Source of the DNA: Mesorhabditis belari
Taxonomy: Eukaryota > Nematoda > Chromadorea > Rhabditida > Rhabditidae
Reading direction: 5' to 3'
Assembly: GCA_958450365.1 (NCBI GenBank)
Contig: CAUEEP010000926.1
Coordinates: forward strand, 977,501 to 1,041,500
Length of the DNA: 64,000 nucleotides
This document shows, in pieces, positions 51,474 through 63,234 of the stretch (position 1 is its first letter; every line of letters starts with the position of its first letter). A model generated the notes under the pieces. That model worked only from the letters and a program-made list of their open reading frames with translations, did no database searches and was not told the DNA's origin. Position numbers and translations under genes: made by a program.

Positions 51474-51720
51474 ATTGAGATAAGCTACCGAACTTTTCAG
51501 TCTCTTCATTCTGTATTATAATATTATCGTAGTTAATATGTTTGAGATTGAGATAGATTGAGAGAAGCTACCGAACTTTACAATCTCTTTATTCTGTATT
51601 ATAATATTACCGTAGTTAATATGTTTGAGATTGAGATAGATTGAGATAGATTAAGATAAGCTACCAAACTTTACAATCTCTTCATTCTGTATTATAACTG
51701 TATTACCGTAGTTGATATCT
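51474..51720. repeat. Tandem repeat, about 85-100-bp unit, three copies
   Basis: Units contain GAGATTGAGATA, AAGCTACCGAACTTT, CAATCTCTT.ATTCTGTAT and ATTACCGTAGTTAATATGTTT. The GATTGAGATA subunit number differs between copies. Confidence 0.85.
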
Positions 51721-52151
51721 TTCCAGTTTTGTGCGAATTTTTTTTTGCAAATAAATCTAAATTTGATTCGAAAATTAGCATACTTTTGACTCACTTTCTA
51801 CAAAATGAGGATAATTGGGATGTGTTTGGGAAAAGGGCACAGCTTTTGGTGGATACACGTTGTAAAAACATTGGTGTCCCATTGGAGAAGGGAAGAAAGG
51901 GAAAGTAGTGGATTGGTGTCAATGGATGGCTCTGAACGCTGTCTCCTACTCTCTATTCTCCATTCTTAGACCACCTGTTCTCCCCATTGAATATCTTTTT
52001 GCTTCTGATAAGCTAGCTTTTTGGTATTTACTTGTTAAAGTGGTCCTAAGCTTTGTTCATTTCCTTGTACCATATTTGACTACTGTAAAGTTCTGTCTCA
52101 TTACAGTATCCGGTTAAATTGAATATTCTAGCTGATTAAAGAGTTTAAAAG

Positions 52152-55100
52152 ATGTTCAGTCTGTTGTTTGTTCAGATATTGGCTGTTTACAGTTCGTTCA
52201 AATTGCAGATGAGAATCCTTTGGTCTCCATCGGGTAAATCTCTGACTCTGCCCTGTGCACTCACATTGCCGGATGAGGAAAAATACTCGATTGAATGGAG
52301 AAAAGACGGGAAATTGATCTTCAGTGCTTTTACTCAAGATAATGGACATGCGGCGCCTGAATTACAAGGTATTTTCTTTCCATTAATGATAATTTCATTT
52401 GCGCAGGTCGTCTTGGTCGTGCTCCTCCACTCGGTTTGACCATTCATTCGATTGAATTGAATGATGAGGGTGTCTATCAATGCGTGCTCACTCGTTTCTC
52501 CCGTACACCGACCAGACCCGAGTTCGGAATACAGATGAAAATCGTCGTGAATTGTGAGTTGAATGGTTCAGTTGAAGGGTTCAGTTAAATGGTTCAGCTG
52601 AATGGTTCAATTGAATGGTTCAGTTGAATGGTTCAGTTGAATGGTTCAATTGAATGGTTCAGTTAAATGGTTCAATTGAATGGTTCAGTTGAATGGTTCA
52701 ATTGAATGGTTCAGTTGAATGGTTCAATTGAATGGTTCAGTTGAATGGTTCAGTTGAATGGTTCAGTTGAATGGTTCAATTGAATGGTTCAGTTGAATGG
52801 TTCAATTGAATGGTTCAGTTGAATGGTTCAATTGAATGGTTCAGGTGAAGGGTTCAGTTAAATGGTTCAGCTGAATGGTTCAATTGAATGGTTCAGTTGA
52901 ATGGTTCAGTTGAATGGTTCAGTTGAATGGTTCAGTTGAGAATAACCTTCAGAGAAAACAATGTGTTTTTCGAAACGTTTTCATGTTAAGTTTGAATTTG
53001 TGTCGCAAATTTTAAATATTAATTTTCGCGCAACGTCGTATTCCAATTGACGTCGCCGCCATTTTGAGGTAGTCCTTTGGAGTGCCGCGTCGTCGTTTCT
53101 TTTTCGTTTTCAAATCATTTGCTTATGTCAGATTAATTGAAAGTATTGTTTTACGCGATAAATTTTGGTGTTGAAATGAGAAAGGAATCTATTTCCATTG
53201 GGAACCAAGTGAAGAATCTGAAATTTTTCGTAGCCGGTCTACAATGAAGGCCAAAACTAACTGTAAGATGATTTGCGGAGTTGGATGGAAACAACGAAAG
53301 CGAGGTTCATCTTCTGGACTGTTGCAAAACTGTTCTGTAACAAGTCCAAGTCACAGTTATTCAAATATTTAGACAATATGCTTGGCTTTAGTTTTTACAG
53401 CCTTGATGCATTCTAATCCATTTCCAGCAGCTCCTCGTATTGTTCGTCCACCGGATGGTCTAATCCAGTATCATTTACCCTCAACATCGCTCTCGATCGA
53501 ATGTGTTGCTGACGGGAATCCACCACCGGAAATCACTTGGATAAAGGTAAAAAAAAACAATACTAGCATGCTATAAAAGTTTAGATTTAAATCTAAACTT
53601 TTATAGCATGCTAGTATTGTTTTTTTAAACTCAAAGTACTCAGAAGCTTTGTTACAAAAAAAGATTTTCAGGATGAAGCGACGATAAGCGCAAATTCGAC
53701 CCTTTCAATCACGCAACTCGGCGAGGATGATAAAGTGAGATCAAATTCAATTCTCATTTTATTTCATTTTTAGGGAGATTACATTTGTCAAGCTCAGAGC
53801 AGCGAAGGGCAGACAAGCTCGCGGATATCTCTGAGATTTGCAAGTGAGTTGAGTAAAGTATTAATTTCATTCTAAAGGCTGATTACTTTCCATACTGTGC
53901 ACCAAAGTACTGAGCATACAGAAAATATTTGTTATCTAAGTACAATACAATAACTAGAATCAGATATCATTTAATATCTGATTCTAGTTATTGTATTGTA
54001 CAGGGTGCGTGATAATTATTGCAACAAGATACTCAAAGCATTGCACACCAAGAAGTTTCACTGGAAGAAGATTTTTAAACAGAAATAGCTTTATTTAACA
54101 GTAACAAATAAGGAAACAAGAGATCATTCGATATGACTGCCTTTTGCCTTGATAACAGCCCTTAATCGGTTCGGATATGCCTCCACTGCGGCCCGAATGT
54201 CATCTTGAGGAGTCGCCTTCCATCCTTTGGTCAAAGACTTCTTCAAAGAATCCAAACTTGTGTGTTTTCGAGAGCAGACATTAGCCTCTAAGATTGCCCA
54301 AATGGAAAAGTCCATCACATTGAGATCCGGTGAGTTTGGAGGCCATTCATCCTTGGTGATCACTGAGGGAAAGTTGGCCACACACCAGTCCTGAACAGTC
54401 TTCTTCGTGTGAGCGGGAGGCAATTAGGCAAGAATAAAGAAGATAGAACGCAACACAACAAAAAAGGGGGCAAAAAAAATAAGAAAGCTGTTTGGAAAAC
54501 GGTCTTTGAGCTCTTGTTGCAATAATTATGACGCACCCTGTACTTAGTTAATATCTTTCATTTTGTAATCATTTAGAGCCAACCACGATCGATTATGCTC
54601 CATCGAACAAAACGGTCAATGAGGGAGCTAATGTTTTCTGGAATTGTCATGCAAGCGCTTTTCCTGAAAAGTTTGTTTGCTTCTAAAATGGATAAGAAAT
54701 ATTTTAGTGTCACATATTCTTGGAAATACAATGGGAAACCGATAAGGACAACCGATGTTGGATTAAGGGCAACAGTGCAGGTAGGGAAGGGTAGAATAAA
54801 ACTAAATCTAGGCAAATTTAAAACTTTATTAGATATCTTAGAAACTTCTCACTACTTTCTAGAAACAAATCTTGTTCTTTCACAATAGAAGAACTTGAGA
54901 AGCTTCTGTGCGATCTAACTTTAAGTTGGCAATCTACTTTGAGCTCAAATTTCTTGGTGTTCGGCTATTGAATTTTGAATATTATCAATGATATTCTTAA
55001 TATCACTGATACCAAGTCTTTCAAGCAAAAACTATTTCAATTGCAAAGCCAAACACCAAGAAAATTGAGCTCAAAGTTGAATTGCCGATGGGAAAATGGT

Positions 55101-58100
55101 ATCAAATGTCCCACAATCCGTAAGCTAGTGAGGCCAGAATAGCTAGGCCCAGAGCCAAGCCAAGCTTCTCGAAGGTCAAGCCAAGCTTCTCGAAGGCCAA
55201 GCCAAGCTTCTCGAAGGCCAAGCCAAGCTTCTCGAAGGCCAAGCCAAGCTTCTCGAAGGCCAAGCCAAGCTTCTCAAAGGCCAAGCCAAGCCAAGCCAAG
55301 CCAAGCCAAGCCAAAAAGCCAAATTACAAAGCCGAACACCAAGAAAGTTTGTGCTCAAAGTTAGATTGCCAATGGCAAAGAGGCTCACAATCATTCATTT
55401 TAGGAAGCCGAGCTTTCAATTTCGCCAATTCGTCCAACCGACACTGGATGGTATGCGTGCGAGGCGGACAATCGGATCAGCAAACCGGCCACATCGAAAG
55501 CCTATCTACAAGTGAATTGTGAGCATTAAGAAAAGTTGATCTATTACGTAATGGAAAATGCGAAAATGTAAATGTTTTTATCGATTTTACAGATCGTCCA
55601 ACGATTCATAGTAATTCCAAGCGTCTCTACACGATTTCATTGGGAAGCCGAGTCGATCTTTTGTGTCAAGCTGACGCTCAACCACCAGTAAGCGAGATAA
55701 AATGAAATAAAGCTTATTGTATCAAATAGAAATCAAAGAGTACGATAGTTTGGGCAGACTTTAACTCGTGTTCTCGTTCTCGTTTCCTTTTTTTGTTTTA
55801 TATCAAAATTTAAGGTTGAAAGCGTTTTGTGGACAAAAAATGGAGTTTATCTGAAAACGACTAATGGGGTTTGTGAGAAAATGATGAAATTGAGATAAAT
55901 GAGTTTAGACAAACTTGGTTTTCCATCGAAGCACTGATGGCGATGCTGGGGTTTATGGATGTGAAGCAATGAATTCTGTTGGAAGGAGTGATCCCTTTGA
56001 GATTCATCTTGTTATAGCTGGTCAGCTTTTGAAGATTTAAGCTTTAAGCTTAATGCGTTCTCTAAAACGCTTTGTAAACCCATCTTCCTCTTTTCCAAAT
56101 CTTCTTCCAAATCCTCTTTTCCAGAATCCCCCCGTTTCTCCACAAAGCCACCGCCATTAATATACTCGAAAGAGGGTGGATCGATTGAAGTGGAATGCAA
56201 TGGATTCGGTGATCCGATTCCAATACAGTATTGGTTGAGAAATCGAGTAAGCGAGACTGGCATTAGACTGGCATTGTGTTCATTGGCATTAGACTGACAT
56301 GGTGTTCATTGGCATTAGACTGGCAAGTTGAAAATGTTGAAAATTGCAAACATTCCCTTCTTTACACATTCAATTCATCTTTCTTTTGAGAGCAATTTGT
56401 CAACAAATATAAAAACATTAAGCTATCAATTATTCTGACGGAAAATCATCAATTATCCAATCAAAAACATATTCTGACGAATTTGCAGCGTCGAATCTCT
56501 TCTCCAAAGTTGAGTCTTCCCACAATTTCCCATTCGGATCACGGCTTATACACTTGCGTGATCACGAATTCTGTGGCTACCGTTCAATCCGAGATGAGAC
56601 TTTATGTACAGGTAGATGAGATTTATGATTAACTAGCCGAAAAACCCGGATGGGCTCGCCGGTCTCTATGGCGCAGTCGGGAAGGTCCATTTCTACGGTC
56701 TGGACGGTCCGGGTTCGATCCCGATAACAGTCAATCTTCTATTTTTGGCCATTTTTATTTGAAATGGCACAACTATATTATATTCTAAGGCTTTTAAAGA
56801 AGTTTTAGCTCTATTGTTCAAAACATGGATGAGAGAGTCCGCAAAGACGGATAGACGGACACTGTTCTTTTATAATTGGCATAGAAGTTTTAAAAGACAG
56901 ACAGACAATGTTCTTTTATATACTCTAGACAAAAAAGTTCTGAAAAATTGATTAGAGATTGATTTGGTTTTGAATAAAAGTACCGTATTTCTTCGAATAG
57001 AAGACCGGGTAAAGAGTATGATCGCGTACTCCTGCGTAGCAGCCCTTTTTAAAATTTCTTTTCTGCATAAAAGCTTTCAATCAAGTGCTATAGAGCTGGA
57101 AAAGGGCTCAAAAATCGGGGGATAGTCAAAACAGCGCCATAATAGAAAACGTTCAAAACAGCGCCGTCAAATTTCTCAAAATCCAAAAAAGCAAGCCGGT
57201 TCAAGTTTTATATCAAAAATTCCTTGCGTTCTTGGCTACATGATGGGTGAAACAGTTTTTAAAAAAAGTTAATATTTCATAGATAAAAAGAGCACTCAAA
57301 ATGGGTCTCTAAAGATATTCAGTTAATCAACTGAGTATCACTCGACACACAATGAACCGGCTTGCTTTTTTGGATTTTGAGAAATTTGACGGCGCTGTTT
57401 TGAACGTTTTTATTATGGCGCTGTTTTGACTATCCCCCGATTTTTGAGCCCTTTTCCAGCTCTATAGCACTTGATTGAAAGCTTTTATGCAGAAAAGAAA
57501 TTTTAAAAAGGGCTGCTACGCAGGAGTACGCGATCATACTCTTTACCTGGTCTTCTATTCGAAGAAATACGGTAGACGCGATTAAGTTTATGATTTGAAA
57601 AGCTTTTGCTCATTCAGAACACTCGTCCACAAGCCTCAGCAATTACTTCGGTTCAATGTCTGGGAGAGGATGGATTGGTCGTTGATTGGAATCCCGGTGA
57701 GATTTGTAAAACTGAAAGACAAGATTCACTGATTTTAGTATGTTTTTAAAAAAACTAACTTTATTTTAATATATTTAAAAGTTCTTAGCCAATCAAAAAA
57801 TCTTTAGGCTACGATGCAGGATTGCCTCAAACATTCACGATTCACTACGAGAATGTCGACTTGAATGAAGAAAAGGGAACTTTACAAACAAAAGAGACGC
57901 ACGCTGAATTGTTTGGTAAAGATGGAAAATGATTTTTTAAAAAAATAGATCATTTATCCAGGTCTTTCTCGTTTTTCTCGTTATCGTTTACTGATCGAAG
58001 CACGGAATTCTGAAGGATCGATTAATTCGAGTTATTTGGAAAAAAATGGTAACTGGATAAGAAAGATTCAATTTTATTTCAATCATGAAATTGAAATTCA

Positions 58101-61100
58101 AAAATTGGCTTTTAAATTTTGTAAATATTTTTCTTGAACTGAATCGTTTAGTTTGCTCGAAATTGGTTGCTCCTTTGTCGATGGCTGTCATCAATAATAT
58201 GGTATCTTTGTTGTTAGTTGAATATCTATTCAAAATATTTATAAAAAGCTAAAGATATTCAGTTAAGTTCGCTTTCATTTTCTTTCTATTAGCCGGTTTT
58301 CTGTCGGTTATCGTTATTGTCAGCTGAAAGCAGACTATCGTATTTTCTGTAATAGTAATAATCTGTAATAGTTTTCGCTAAATTCCTCGAAATCTCAAAA
58401 ACCGCTTATTAGAACCTATTAGAACCGATCCCACCATCGGAAAATGTAGCTGACAATGAGATCTTGTTGGGGATTAGAGTGTTGAGCTTCTGGAAAAAAA
58501 CTTTGAAAGAATAGGAAAGCGTAAAATAGGCATCAACTCGGCTCGCCCGGGTGCACTACTATTCGAGAAAATACGATAGTTAGTATCAGTATTTGTTGGC
58601 CAAGCTCAAAGAATTAGACTTCGTATTTTATAAGCTTAGATATCAGATACTGTTTAGTTATGGCTTTAGATTTAAATTTATTTTTTCTATGTAGATATCT
58701 AATTTTTGCATGTTTGTCTATTTTATTACCAATATAAGAAAATTGCTTTAGCAGTACCAACTTTCAAGTTACCAATCTAATATTACCGTATTTTCTTTAA
58801 TAGTAGTGCGCCCTGAGCGTCGCCTAAATTCCTCGAAATCTCGAGAACCGTTTATCAGAATCTATTGATGTGGGATCGGAAAATGTAGCTGACAATGAGA
58901 TCTTGTTGGGGATTAGAGTGTTGAGCTTCTGGAAAAACTTTGAAAGCGTAAAATAGGCATCAACTCGACTCAGTGTGGTGCTAAAGATATCTTTCTTAAA
59001 ATCTTTTTAGGTAAGCTGGGAACGCTCGGAAGGCGCTCAATTGTATCGTCTTGAGTATCGAGGAATGAAAAGTGATATGGATGGCTTTGTGGAAATGGTT
59101 TGTTCTTGGGAAATATCTTTGAATTTATTTATGAGGAAATGGCATTAAGATAGGGTCAATTCTAAGGCAAATCGAATTTCTCCCGTTTTCCAAAAGAACT
59201 CATTTCATGTTTTGTTTGTTTAGCAATAAGTGGCTAGTATAAGGAACTATAAAGGAACTAAATAGGAACTATAAAGGAGCTATAAAGGAACTAAATAGGA
59301 ACTATAAAGGAACTGTAAAGGAACTAAATAGGAACTATAAAGGAACTAAATAGGAACTATAAAGGAGCTATAAAGGAACTATAAAGGAACTATAAAGGAA
59401 CTAAAAATTAAAAGCAACAGATTAGCTGAATATTCTTCTCTTTCTTCTATTTTTCTATAGTAATCGATTTTCAGGCTGAAGTCATTTCCCCACCATTTCT
59501 CCTTCCATCCAAATCGATGTCTCTCACAAATTCTCCAGAAATCGAGCTACGAGTGCGAGCTCTTCGCCCGAATTACACTCAAAGTGCGCCGAGTGATTCG
59601 ATATTCTATCGAAGAATCGGTTTGTCACAAAAATATTAGAACAAAAGAATAGAAGAAGAAAAATATCAGAGGATTTTCCAGAATCCTCTCACGAGCCAAC
59701 TCTTTGGTGGATGGCTGCCGGTGGGGGACTTTTTCTTTTTCTTTTCTTTCTTCTTTTCGTGATGGCAAGACGGAATGGTTATTGCGGGATAAAGAGAAAG
59801 AGAAAGAAGAAACGATTAGTTGATGGACAATCCGGTCAGTGAACAAACTCTTGCCTTACTATTAGAGGCAGGAATTTTCCAAAACACAAATTCACTGACA
59901 CATTTAGAGCCGGGTTGAAACATTCTTGCTCTCATTCTTTGCACTCTAGATTAGCTTGTAATAGAAAAAAGAATTCAATCATTAAATTCTTTGCTTTAAA
60001 TCTTTATTCAGTCTTATCAGTCTTATCAGCTGAATAGTTGAGATCTTGTGGGTAGAGTTTGTTCCTCACGAGTAAGTAATTACTCGAGTAAATTTGCATG
60101 AGTAATTGTCGAGTAATGCGTTTTCTAAAAAGTGCGCCTGCGCGAAAAAAAATATAAAAGCAATTTTTGCGCGCAGATTTTGGGAGTGGGACAAATGCGA
60201 CCTTTTTTTTGCGCACCCGGACATTTGCCCACCTTTTTTTCCGCACCTTGCCCATTAGCGCACCTTTTTCGCGTTTGAAAAAAGCTCTAAAAAGCTAATA
60301 TTAACCAATTTCTATTCCAAAAGTTGTTTTTCTAGGTAATTTTAGGGCGTAGAATCGAAATTTTGACATAACAGAGCGTGTGGAAACAAACGGACAGAGT
60401 TATACAAAGAGAAAAATCGACACTTTTCTGTAATTTGACCTAGCCGTTTTGTCTTTCAAATTGGTTCCACACGCTCTGTTATGTCAAAATTTCGATTCTA
60501 CGCCCTAAAATTACCTAGAAAAACAACTTTTGGAATAGAAATTGGTTAATATTAGCTTTTTAGAGCTTTTTTAAAACGCGAAAAAAGGTGCGCTAATGGG
60601 CAAGGTGCGGAAAAAAAGGTGCGCAAAAAAAAGGTAGCATTTGTTCCACTCCCGGTTTTTCAAAAAAAAAATTATTTTTTACATTGGACGGGAATTTCCC
60701 ATCAAATCAGTTAAACGGCTGAGTATCTTTTATCGGCTGAGTATATAATGCGGGGCTCGTCATTTTTGCGTCATTTTTTTGCAATAATTTTTTTTGCTAA
60801 AAGTACGGTAATTTTTTCCAATTGTGCTTTTTAAAAAACGCATTACTGATAGGACTAGAGGAACACACTCTAGTCTTATCAGCTGAATATTTGAGTGTTG
60901 ATTGCTTAAAGATCAGAAGAAAAATGAAAGACAATATATGAATTGAAACTCTTTTTTTAGTTTACGATCGTGAACATGCGCCTGGCGATAGTTATATCGA
61001 TGGATCGACGAAAATGTTTGTTTCAACGTTTTCTTTTAAATCAAATTTCAATCATTTTTTTTCTAGAATAGATTTCGATGAAAGTCGACCATTTGAAGGT

Positions 61101-61771
61101 GAAAGAAAGCTGAAAAAGAAAAGAAAGCTTTACACTGAATATCTCTAAAGCTTTACACTTTACAGCTTTGCACTGAATATCTCTAAACCATTGGATCATC
61201 TTTTAGCACTTTTAAATCCTGCTAAAATGCTAAGAAGTGATTTTTAAAGAAATCTCAAGCTTCCACAACGCTTAGCTAAACAAAATACTTATCATCTGCT
61301 TTTCTTGATATTAAAAAAAAAATATTTAACTAATTGTTTTCAGAATGGAAGATCGGCGTGACAGTGGGAATTGGTCGGGATCGAGAAACGACGCTTTAAA
61401 TGGGTTATTGAGAGAACCGTATTCATATGATGAATTGGAGGTAGGCGAAAAGCTTACTGCAATTTGGTAATCATTGAAAATACTAGAAATCAGTATCTAC
61501 AGTATTTCGGAGTAAGCGTAAGCATAGATATGTCCAAGCTAGATAAGCATAGATATGTCCAAGCTCAATAGCTTAATCGCAGATCGAATGCTCATCAGCT
61601 GTCGAGGAAATGTTCCGCGAGCAATATTTGTATGGAATTGGGAATGGATTGGGGAAACACGGAGTGACATGGAGAAATGGAGATGTTCAGGAAATGACCA
61701 CAAGGACGGCATTGCTTGATGATCTGCGAATTGAGCGATTGAAGAGAGAGCTGAAACAATCACAGATTTAA
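52152..61771 (+). CDS. Immunoglobulin-superfamily receptor, turtle/IGSF9-like
   Basis: Type I cell-surface adhesion protein; relatives guide dendrites and axons. 817 residues, 23 exons: 52152-52368, 52407-52553, 53428-53546, 53672-53734, 53774-53843, 54577-54670, 54708-54780, 55404-55518, 55593-55687, 55815-55868, 55909-56020, 56125-56246, 56489-56611, 57618-57696, 57808-57915, 57962-58048, 58152-58201, 59011-59097, 59475-59619, 59682-59834, 60961-61015, 61344-61440, 61583-61771. Signal peptide MFSLLFVQILAVYSS; five Ig domains (paired Cys with DEGVYQC, DKGDYIC, DTGWYAC, DAGVYGC, DHGLYTC); two fibronectin III-like domains (about 470-650); a transmembrane segment GGGLFLFLFFLLFVMA (about 667-682) followed by basic KRKRKKKR; a tail of about 120 residues. 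A 32-nt candidate exon at 61067-61098 would break the frame and is left out. AATAAA is at 61782. Confidence 0.9.
52554..52941. repeat. Intronic minisatellite, GGTTCAGTTGAAT 13-bp unit
   Basis: About 30 copies of GGTTCAGTTGAAT or GGTTCAATTGAAT begin immediately after the GTGAGT donor of receptor intron 2. The CAATTG variant is self-complementary, so the array can fold. Confidence 0.95.
53551..53626. repeat. Perfect 76-bp palindrome in receptor intron 3
   Basis: Arms 53551-53588 and 53589-53626 are exact complements over 38 bp with no spacer; the centre is AGATTTAAATCT. It starts four bases after the exon 3 splice donor (53547). Confidence 0.97.
53933..54001. repeat. Hairpin interrupted by a mariner-type insertion
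   Basis: 53941-53967 and 53974-54000 are exact complements (27 bp, 6-nt loop CATTTA). The left arm extends to CTAAG at 53935-53939, and its partner CTTAG lies beyond the transposon at 54542-54546, so the element at 54001 split the right arm. Confidence 0.85.
54001..54540 (-). mobile_element. Tc1/mariner-type element, internally deleted
   Basis: 540 bp flanked by TA (53999-54000, 54541-54542). The ends are CAGGGTGCGTGATAATTATT and the complement CAGGGTGCGTCATAATTATT, matching for about 29 bp with one difference. It carries only the C-terminal part of a transposase and sits in receptor intron 5. Confidence 0.9.
54124..54423 (-). pseudogene. Truncated Tc1/mariner transposase, C-terminal third
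   Basis: A 99-codon frame keeps PPAHTKKTVQDW (after the second catalytic Asp) and WPPNSPDLNVMDFSIW, whose final Asp places the third catalytic residue in a D-type triad. The first catalytic block and the DNA-binding domain are absent, so it cannot be active alone. The fragment is still open, suggesting that the deletion is young. Confidence 0.85.
54920..55380. repeat. Intronic repeat cluster with 21-bp minisatellite
   Basis: 55140-55300 holds seven copies of AGCTTCTCGAAGGCCAAGCCA, followed by short AGCCA repeats. Flanking blocks containing ACACCAAGAAA.TT.GCTCAA occur near 55050 and 55328, and inverted at about 54930-54965, so the array lies inside a foldback-like unit in receptor intron 7. 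Confidence 0.8.
56661..56730 (+). other. tRNA-like sequence with A and B boxes
   Basis: TGGCGCAGTCGG (56669) fits a Pol III A box and GGGTTCGATCCCG (56711) a B box with a closed T-stem. The acceptor and anticodon stems pair poorly (CTCTAT against ATAACAG). It is probably a tRNA-derived repeat or decayed tRNA in receptor intron 13. Confidence 0.4.
56983..57572. mobile_element. MITE with 220-bp inverted arms in receptor intron 13
   Basis: Flanked by TA (56981-56982, 57573-57574). The arms 56983-57203 and 57353-57572 are near-perfect complements starting CCGTATTTCTTCGAATAGAA and ending GCAAGCCGGTTCA. The loop of about 150 nt is unpaired. No coding capacity. Confidence 0.9.
58335..58579. mobile_element. 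MITE copy in receptor intron 17
   Basis: The ends are CTATCGTATTTTCT.TAATAGTA and its complement near 58560-58579. The core shares AAATTCCTCGAAATCTC, AATGTAGCTGACAATGAGAT and TTAGAGTGTTGAGCTTCTGG with the copies at 58794 and 11735. Confidence 0.7.
58794..58976. mobile_element. Truncated second MITE copy in receptor intron 17
   Basis: Same family and orientation as 58335, starting TACCGTATTTTCTTTAATAG and including the GCGCCCTGAGCG block, but without a clear right end. Confidence 0.65.
59232..59407. repeat. Intronic minisatellite, AGGAACTATAA / AGGAACTAAAT unit
   Basis: About 16 copies of an 11-bp unit with two alternating variants in receptor intron 18. Confidence 0.9.
60108..60848. mobile_element. 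Foldback element in receptor intron 20
   Basis: Inner arms 60182-60387 and 60464-60653 are near-perfect complements (GGGAGTGGGACAAATGCG... to ...CAGAGCGTGTGGAAAC) around a 76-nt loop. An outer pair, GTAATGCGTTTTCTAAAAAG near 60112 and its complement near 60828-60848, suggests a longer element. It is related in sequence to 18546-19236. Confidence 0.8.
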
Positions 61772-62417
61772 TTTTTATGTAAATAAAGAAATGCTCATTT
61801 ATATCTACTGCACGAAAGAGCTTTTAAACTTTTTATTTTTTTGTTTTGTCTGTTTTGAAAAGCGATTGCTCAGGCTCAGGCAAAGTTCTGAAAAGCGATT
61901 GCTTTTCAAAACTTTGCCTTTCAAACGATTGATTTTCAAACTGGGTTTAATGTTTGACTTTTACAAGTCACATAATAAATAACACTTAAAGAGTGGACGG
62001 TAATTAGTTGAGAAAAGGAAGAGAAGATCGAGAAGAGAAATTAAGAGTAAAGTAAGAAAGTAAAGAGAGAAATTCTCTGATACTTCAACAAGGAATCTCA
62101 ATAGACATTCAGAAATAGGGAAATGAATGAAAACGAGAAGTTATTGAGAAGAGAAGTTTCTCTGAATCGTCTATAGGTCACTCTAGAATTTGTTTTTGAG
62201 CTTTTTACAATTGTTTCAATGTTTTTTAGTCGTTGGTAGCACAACTAGCCAGCTAGATTCAAAATCTATCAAATCCGATCTTTTAATAACTTCAACAATT
62301 AGATTAATAAGTTTTCGAGTTCCAATTAAGTAGATCAATTAGCTAAACAGATCAATTAACTAAACAGAGCAATTAGATCAATTAGCTAAACAACTAGAGT
62401 CAAGATAATGACAGTTT

Positions 62418-62605
62418 TTAAGTTAACAGTTAAAGCTAACAGTTAAAGCTAACAGTTAAGGCTAACAGTTAAGGCTAACAGTTAAGGCTAACAGTTAAGG
62501 CTAACAGTCAGTTAACAGTCAGTTAACAGTCAGTTAACAGTTAAAGTTAACAGTTAAGTTAACAGTTAAAGCCAACAGTTAAAGCTAACAGTTAGTTAAC
62601 ACGTT
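62418..62605. repeat. Minisatellite, AACAGTTAAAGCT 13-bp unit
   Basis: About 14 copies; variants are AACAGTTAAGGCT and the shorter AACAGTCAGTT. Confidence 0.9.
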
Positions 62606-63234
62606 TTAGAAAACGCAAAACCCAGTACCAGATTCAGAGTTGCGAATTCTCCAAGTAAAACCCAGAGAAAAAGTTGCCTATTTCACCCAAGGGCATCTGG
62701 TTACATCGAGAGGGTAAAAAAAGGTGAAGAGCTTTGGAATGATTGGGGCAATCAGCTGGAATCTCGGCTTGTTTCCCTTTCTTTTTCCACCTGAACGCCC
62801 AAAAGATGGAGATTCTGTCAAGTGATGGCCAATTTCACCGCTTTCCCCTCCCCCCATCTTCTCAGTCTTCTTCCACTTATCGAGGTTGGCTCCTTTCACC
62901 GAAAATCGCTTCTCTTCCTCCAGTCTCGGAATTCCTTGTTACGCTTTTGATCGCTTTTATCTGATTCATTCATTCTTTATAAAGGAACTACATTGTTCGA
63001 TGTTTATACTTATATTTACAATAGCTTCATCCAAGACTAACTCATCTTAAGTTTGCTTTTGACAGGACGACTTGATGACACAAATTGAAAAGCTTTAAGC
63101 CTTCAAACTTCCGGCAAAAACCCGTTTTACTGATTGGTGCTCTGGTTTTATGGGTCGACACCTTGTAGCCCTGTTATAATAGTACTTCCTTTCTTCTTCC
63201 CCCTTGTATTTCCCTCTTTCTCTTGGGAAGTTAA

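Larger units (their letters stand above)
47559..52151. other. Intergenic spacer, repeat-rich
   Basis: It may include regulatory sequence for the bHLH gene and the receptor. Arrays at 49086-49632, 50084-50233 and 51474-51720 are listed separately. Lys-rich open frames at 48742-49047 and others at 50536, 51164 and 51908 have no domain and no splice support. Confidence 0.55.

Noticed and set aside
61067..61098. 32-nt exon in the receptor tail
   Set aside because: It would shift the frame before the C-terminal exons; joining 61015 to 61344 keeps it.
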